A model generated the notes under the pieces. It had not been told where the DNA came from and did no database searches. It worked only from the letters and a program-made list of their open reading frames with translations. Both the position numbers and the translations under genes were made by a program. Positions 62,651-64,000 of a DNA stretch of 64,000 nt are shown one piece after another; position 1 is the first letter of the stretch, and the number at the start of each line of letters is the position of its first letter. This DNA comes from Marinicella meishanensis. GTDB taxonomy: Bacteria > Pseudomonadota > Gammaproteobacteria > Xanthomonadales > Marinicellaceae. The DNA lies in contig NZ_JAIOUV010000001.1 in the NCBI RefSeq assembly GCF_019931145.1, positions 62,001-126,000 of the forward strand, in the 5' to 3' direction.

Positions 62651-63615
62651 CAGCCCAGCCCCCCCAGCCAATGACTGAAGGCCAGTGAAGGGTTGCCCAA
62701 ACCATTTTTCAGGACGTTGACCCAAGGGTCGTTGGTTTGCACTGGAATCAGCGGAACCCCGGCTTTGATGATGTGTTCTTTCAAGGCCTGAATGTGGGCG
62801 CTTTGTTTGCTTTTGAGTCGGTCTTGAATGCGTTGGTTTTTGCTGTCCAGCACCCGTGCCCGTTGGGCCGTTTGCACCCCGTATAAAGCCGGTTTGGGCA
62901 TTTGGTTTTCGAACGGATCACTGATCTTGATGCCCAGCACATCGTTGTGTTTGCGCAGTTGCAACAAATGTTTCTTGGCATCCGCACCCAGTGCATAAAA
63001 GTCACTGATCACCAACACCAAACTGCCAGGCCGGATGATGGTGCGCAACTGTTTCAAAGCTTGGTCCAAGTCGTGTTGTTCTGGCTCTTGGTGCCTATCG
63101 GCCACCGGCTCATTGGCTTGGATCAGGTGTGACATCATACCCATCATGCCCCGCTTGCCGGCCGTGGCTTTGACGATGTGTACGCCATGGATGCCATAGG
63201 TCAACACACCGATGCGGTCTCCCTGCAACACCGAGGACCAACCCAATAAAGCCGCCACTTGGCTGGCCAGCACCGACTTGAATTGTGTTTTGGTGCCAAA
63301 CTGCATGCCGCTGTTGGTGTCCACCACCAAATAAGTGGGGCGTTCGCGTTCCTCTTGAAACAATTTGGTGTGGGCATCGCCGGTGCGCGCGGTGACCCGC
63401 CAATCCATGTTGCGGATGTCGTCACCGGCTTGATAGATGCGCGACTCCAGGTAGTCCATGCCGCGACCCCGAAAGCGGGAATCGTGCAAACCAGAGATGG
63501 CTGAGGTGGCTTTTTTGATGCTGCTGAGATTGAATTGTCTGGCGTGATGGCGGGTGGCCACCATGGCTTTGGCGGTGACCTGGGTTTTGGCTTGTTGTTC
63601 CACGGCCGCAGACAT
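62650..63615 (-). CDS. DUF58-domain protein of the moxR-bat operon
   Basis: The product is 321 residues from the ATG at 63615, with GAGG upstream. The DUF58 core is clear (SRFRGRGMDYLESRIYQAGDDIRNMDWRVTARTGDAHTKLFQEERERPTYLVVDTNSGMQF), containing the conserved 'Y..GDD.R.IDW..TAR' motif. The rest resembles a VWA fold (LVLVISDFYAL). No membrane segment is visible, so it is cytosolic or peripheral. It is co-translated with MoxR (14 bp gap) and DUF4381, and presumably works with the MoxR chaperone. Confidence 0.93.
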   Translation of the reverse strand: MSAAVEQQAKTQVTAKAMVATRHHARQFNLSSIKKATSAISGLHDSRFRGRGMDYLESRIYQAGDDIRNMDWRVTARTGDAHTKLFQEERERPTYLVVDTNSGMQFGTKTQFKSVLASQVAALLGWSSVLQGDRIGVLTYGIHGVHIVKATAGKRGMMGMMSHLIQANEPVADRHQEPEQHDLDQALKQLRTIIRPGSLVLVISDFYALGADAKKHLLQLRKHNDVLGIKISDPFENQMPKPALYGVQTAQRARVLDSKNQRIQDRLKSKQSAHIQALKEHIIKAGVPLIPVQTNDPWVNVLKNGLGNPSLAFSHWLGGLG

Positions 63616-63628
63616 CAATCAGCTGACC

Positions 63629-64000
63629 TCAAGGCAATGGCACGGTGGCCAATAACTGGTCAATCACCTGATCCACTGTCAAACCTTCGGCTTCGGCTTC
63701 AAATGACAGGATGATGCGGTGCCGCAGCACATCGTGGATCACGGCATGGATGTCCTCCGGCAACAAATGGTCCCGACCCTGCAAAAAAGCCTGGGCACGG
63801 GCGCAACGATCCAAGGCGATGGTGGCCCTGGGTGAGCCGCCAAAAGCGATTTGTTGCTCCAGGCTGGCGTCGTACTTGCCGGGGTCGCGGGTGGCCAGAA
63901 TCAAAGCCACCATGTATTGTTCCAAATTGTCCGCCACGAACAGATTGAGGATGTGTTTTTGGGCCGCAAAAATCTGCGCTTGGGTCAACAGGGTTTGGTG
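63629..64000 (-). CDS. MoxR-family AAA+ ATPase (C-terminal part, cut by window)
   Basis: The visible 123 residues hold the C-terminal lid of MoxR-type ATPases: DNLEQYMVALILATRDPGKYD followed by FGGSPRATIALDRCARAQAFLQGRDHLLPEDIHAVIHDVLRHRIIL, a highly conserved stretch with the sensor-2 Arg in SPRA. The ATP-binding motifs lie outside the window. It is the first visible gene of the operon moxR-DUF58-DUF4381-batA-batB/C-batD. MoxR proteins act as chaperones that insert cofactors or remodel VWA partners. Confidence 0.93.
   Translation of the reverse strand, partial: HQTLLTQAQIFAAQKHILNLFVADNLEQYMVALILATRDPGKYDASLEQQIAFGGSPRATIALDRCARAQAFLQGRDHLLPEDIHAVIHDVLRHRIILSFEAEAEGLTVDQVIDQLLATVPLP

Overview
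The window is about 64 kb of gene-dense bacterial chromosome of moderate GC. It has no rRNA, tRNA, CRISPR array, insertion sequence or prophage that I could see. Gene content (TonB-dependent heme uptake, a Bat aerotolerance operon, a GspE/PilB-type ATPase, FolE2, a YebC-type regulator) indicates a Gram-negative gammaproteobacterium. Many large secreted repeat proteins end in a short I-F-x-D-x-F-[DE] tail, which resembles the marine Marinicella / Xanthomonadales-like branch. That placement is an inference from style, not a proven taxonomy.

Layout. 1-5.5 kb: a TPR plus S41-like protein cut by the left edge, a membrane-bound AraC regulator, a VOC protein with a divergent WYL regulator, and an MgtC/DUF4010 membrane protein. 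5.7-12.1 kb: three secreted proteins (CSLREA, FG-GAP, PD40 propeller), all with the C-terminal tail, plus a CDGSH iron-sulfur protein. 12.2-14.0 kb: an ECF sigma / membrane protein / secreted protein operon. 14.2-18.2 kb: an alkaline phosphatase, then a BlaI/M56 pair with two BlaI-type operators. 18.3-20.5 kb: a probable redox-responsive cluster (Cys-rich MarR, AhpD-like protein, DUF2024, Ca-loop protein). 20.7-30.6 kb: beta-helix proteins with the tail, an ECF sigma with a Ser/Thr kinase-TPR protein, a MarR/S41 pair in which the S41 gene is frameshifted, and an e(P4)-like acid phosphatase lipoprotein.

30.7-36.6 kb is a heme import locus (hugZ-hmuV-hmuU-hmuT, with a divergent TonB receptor and a Fur box between). 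36.6-46.4 kb holds four large secreted propeller or repeat proteins. They lack the short tail but share a different C-terminal module of roughly 110-140 residues with conserved Trp, Gly and Cys positions, which occurs twice in one protein. An AraC regulator lies among them. 46.4-46.9 kb is an AT-rich gap with two perfect DnaA boxes head to head.

46.9-57.6 kb: folE2, midA-like methyltransferase, and a tight seven-gene plus-strand run (phosphopantetheinyl transferase, phospholipase D-like lipoprotein, an unknown protein, two ABC transporter subunits, a GspE-like ATPase, a glutamine amidotransferase), then a YebC-family gene. 57.7-64 kb: moxR-DUF58-DUF4381-batA-batB/C-batD, on the minus strand and cut by the right edge.

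The most noteworthy observations are the two mutually exclusive C-terminal signatures on the secreted proteins, the DnaA-box element, and a palindromic operator shared by a MarR promoter and a distant AraC promoter.
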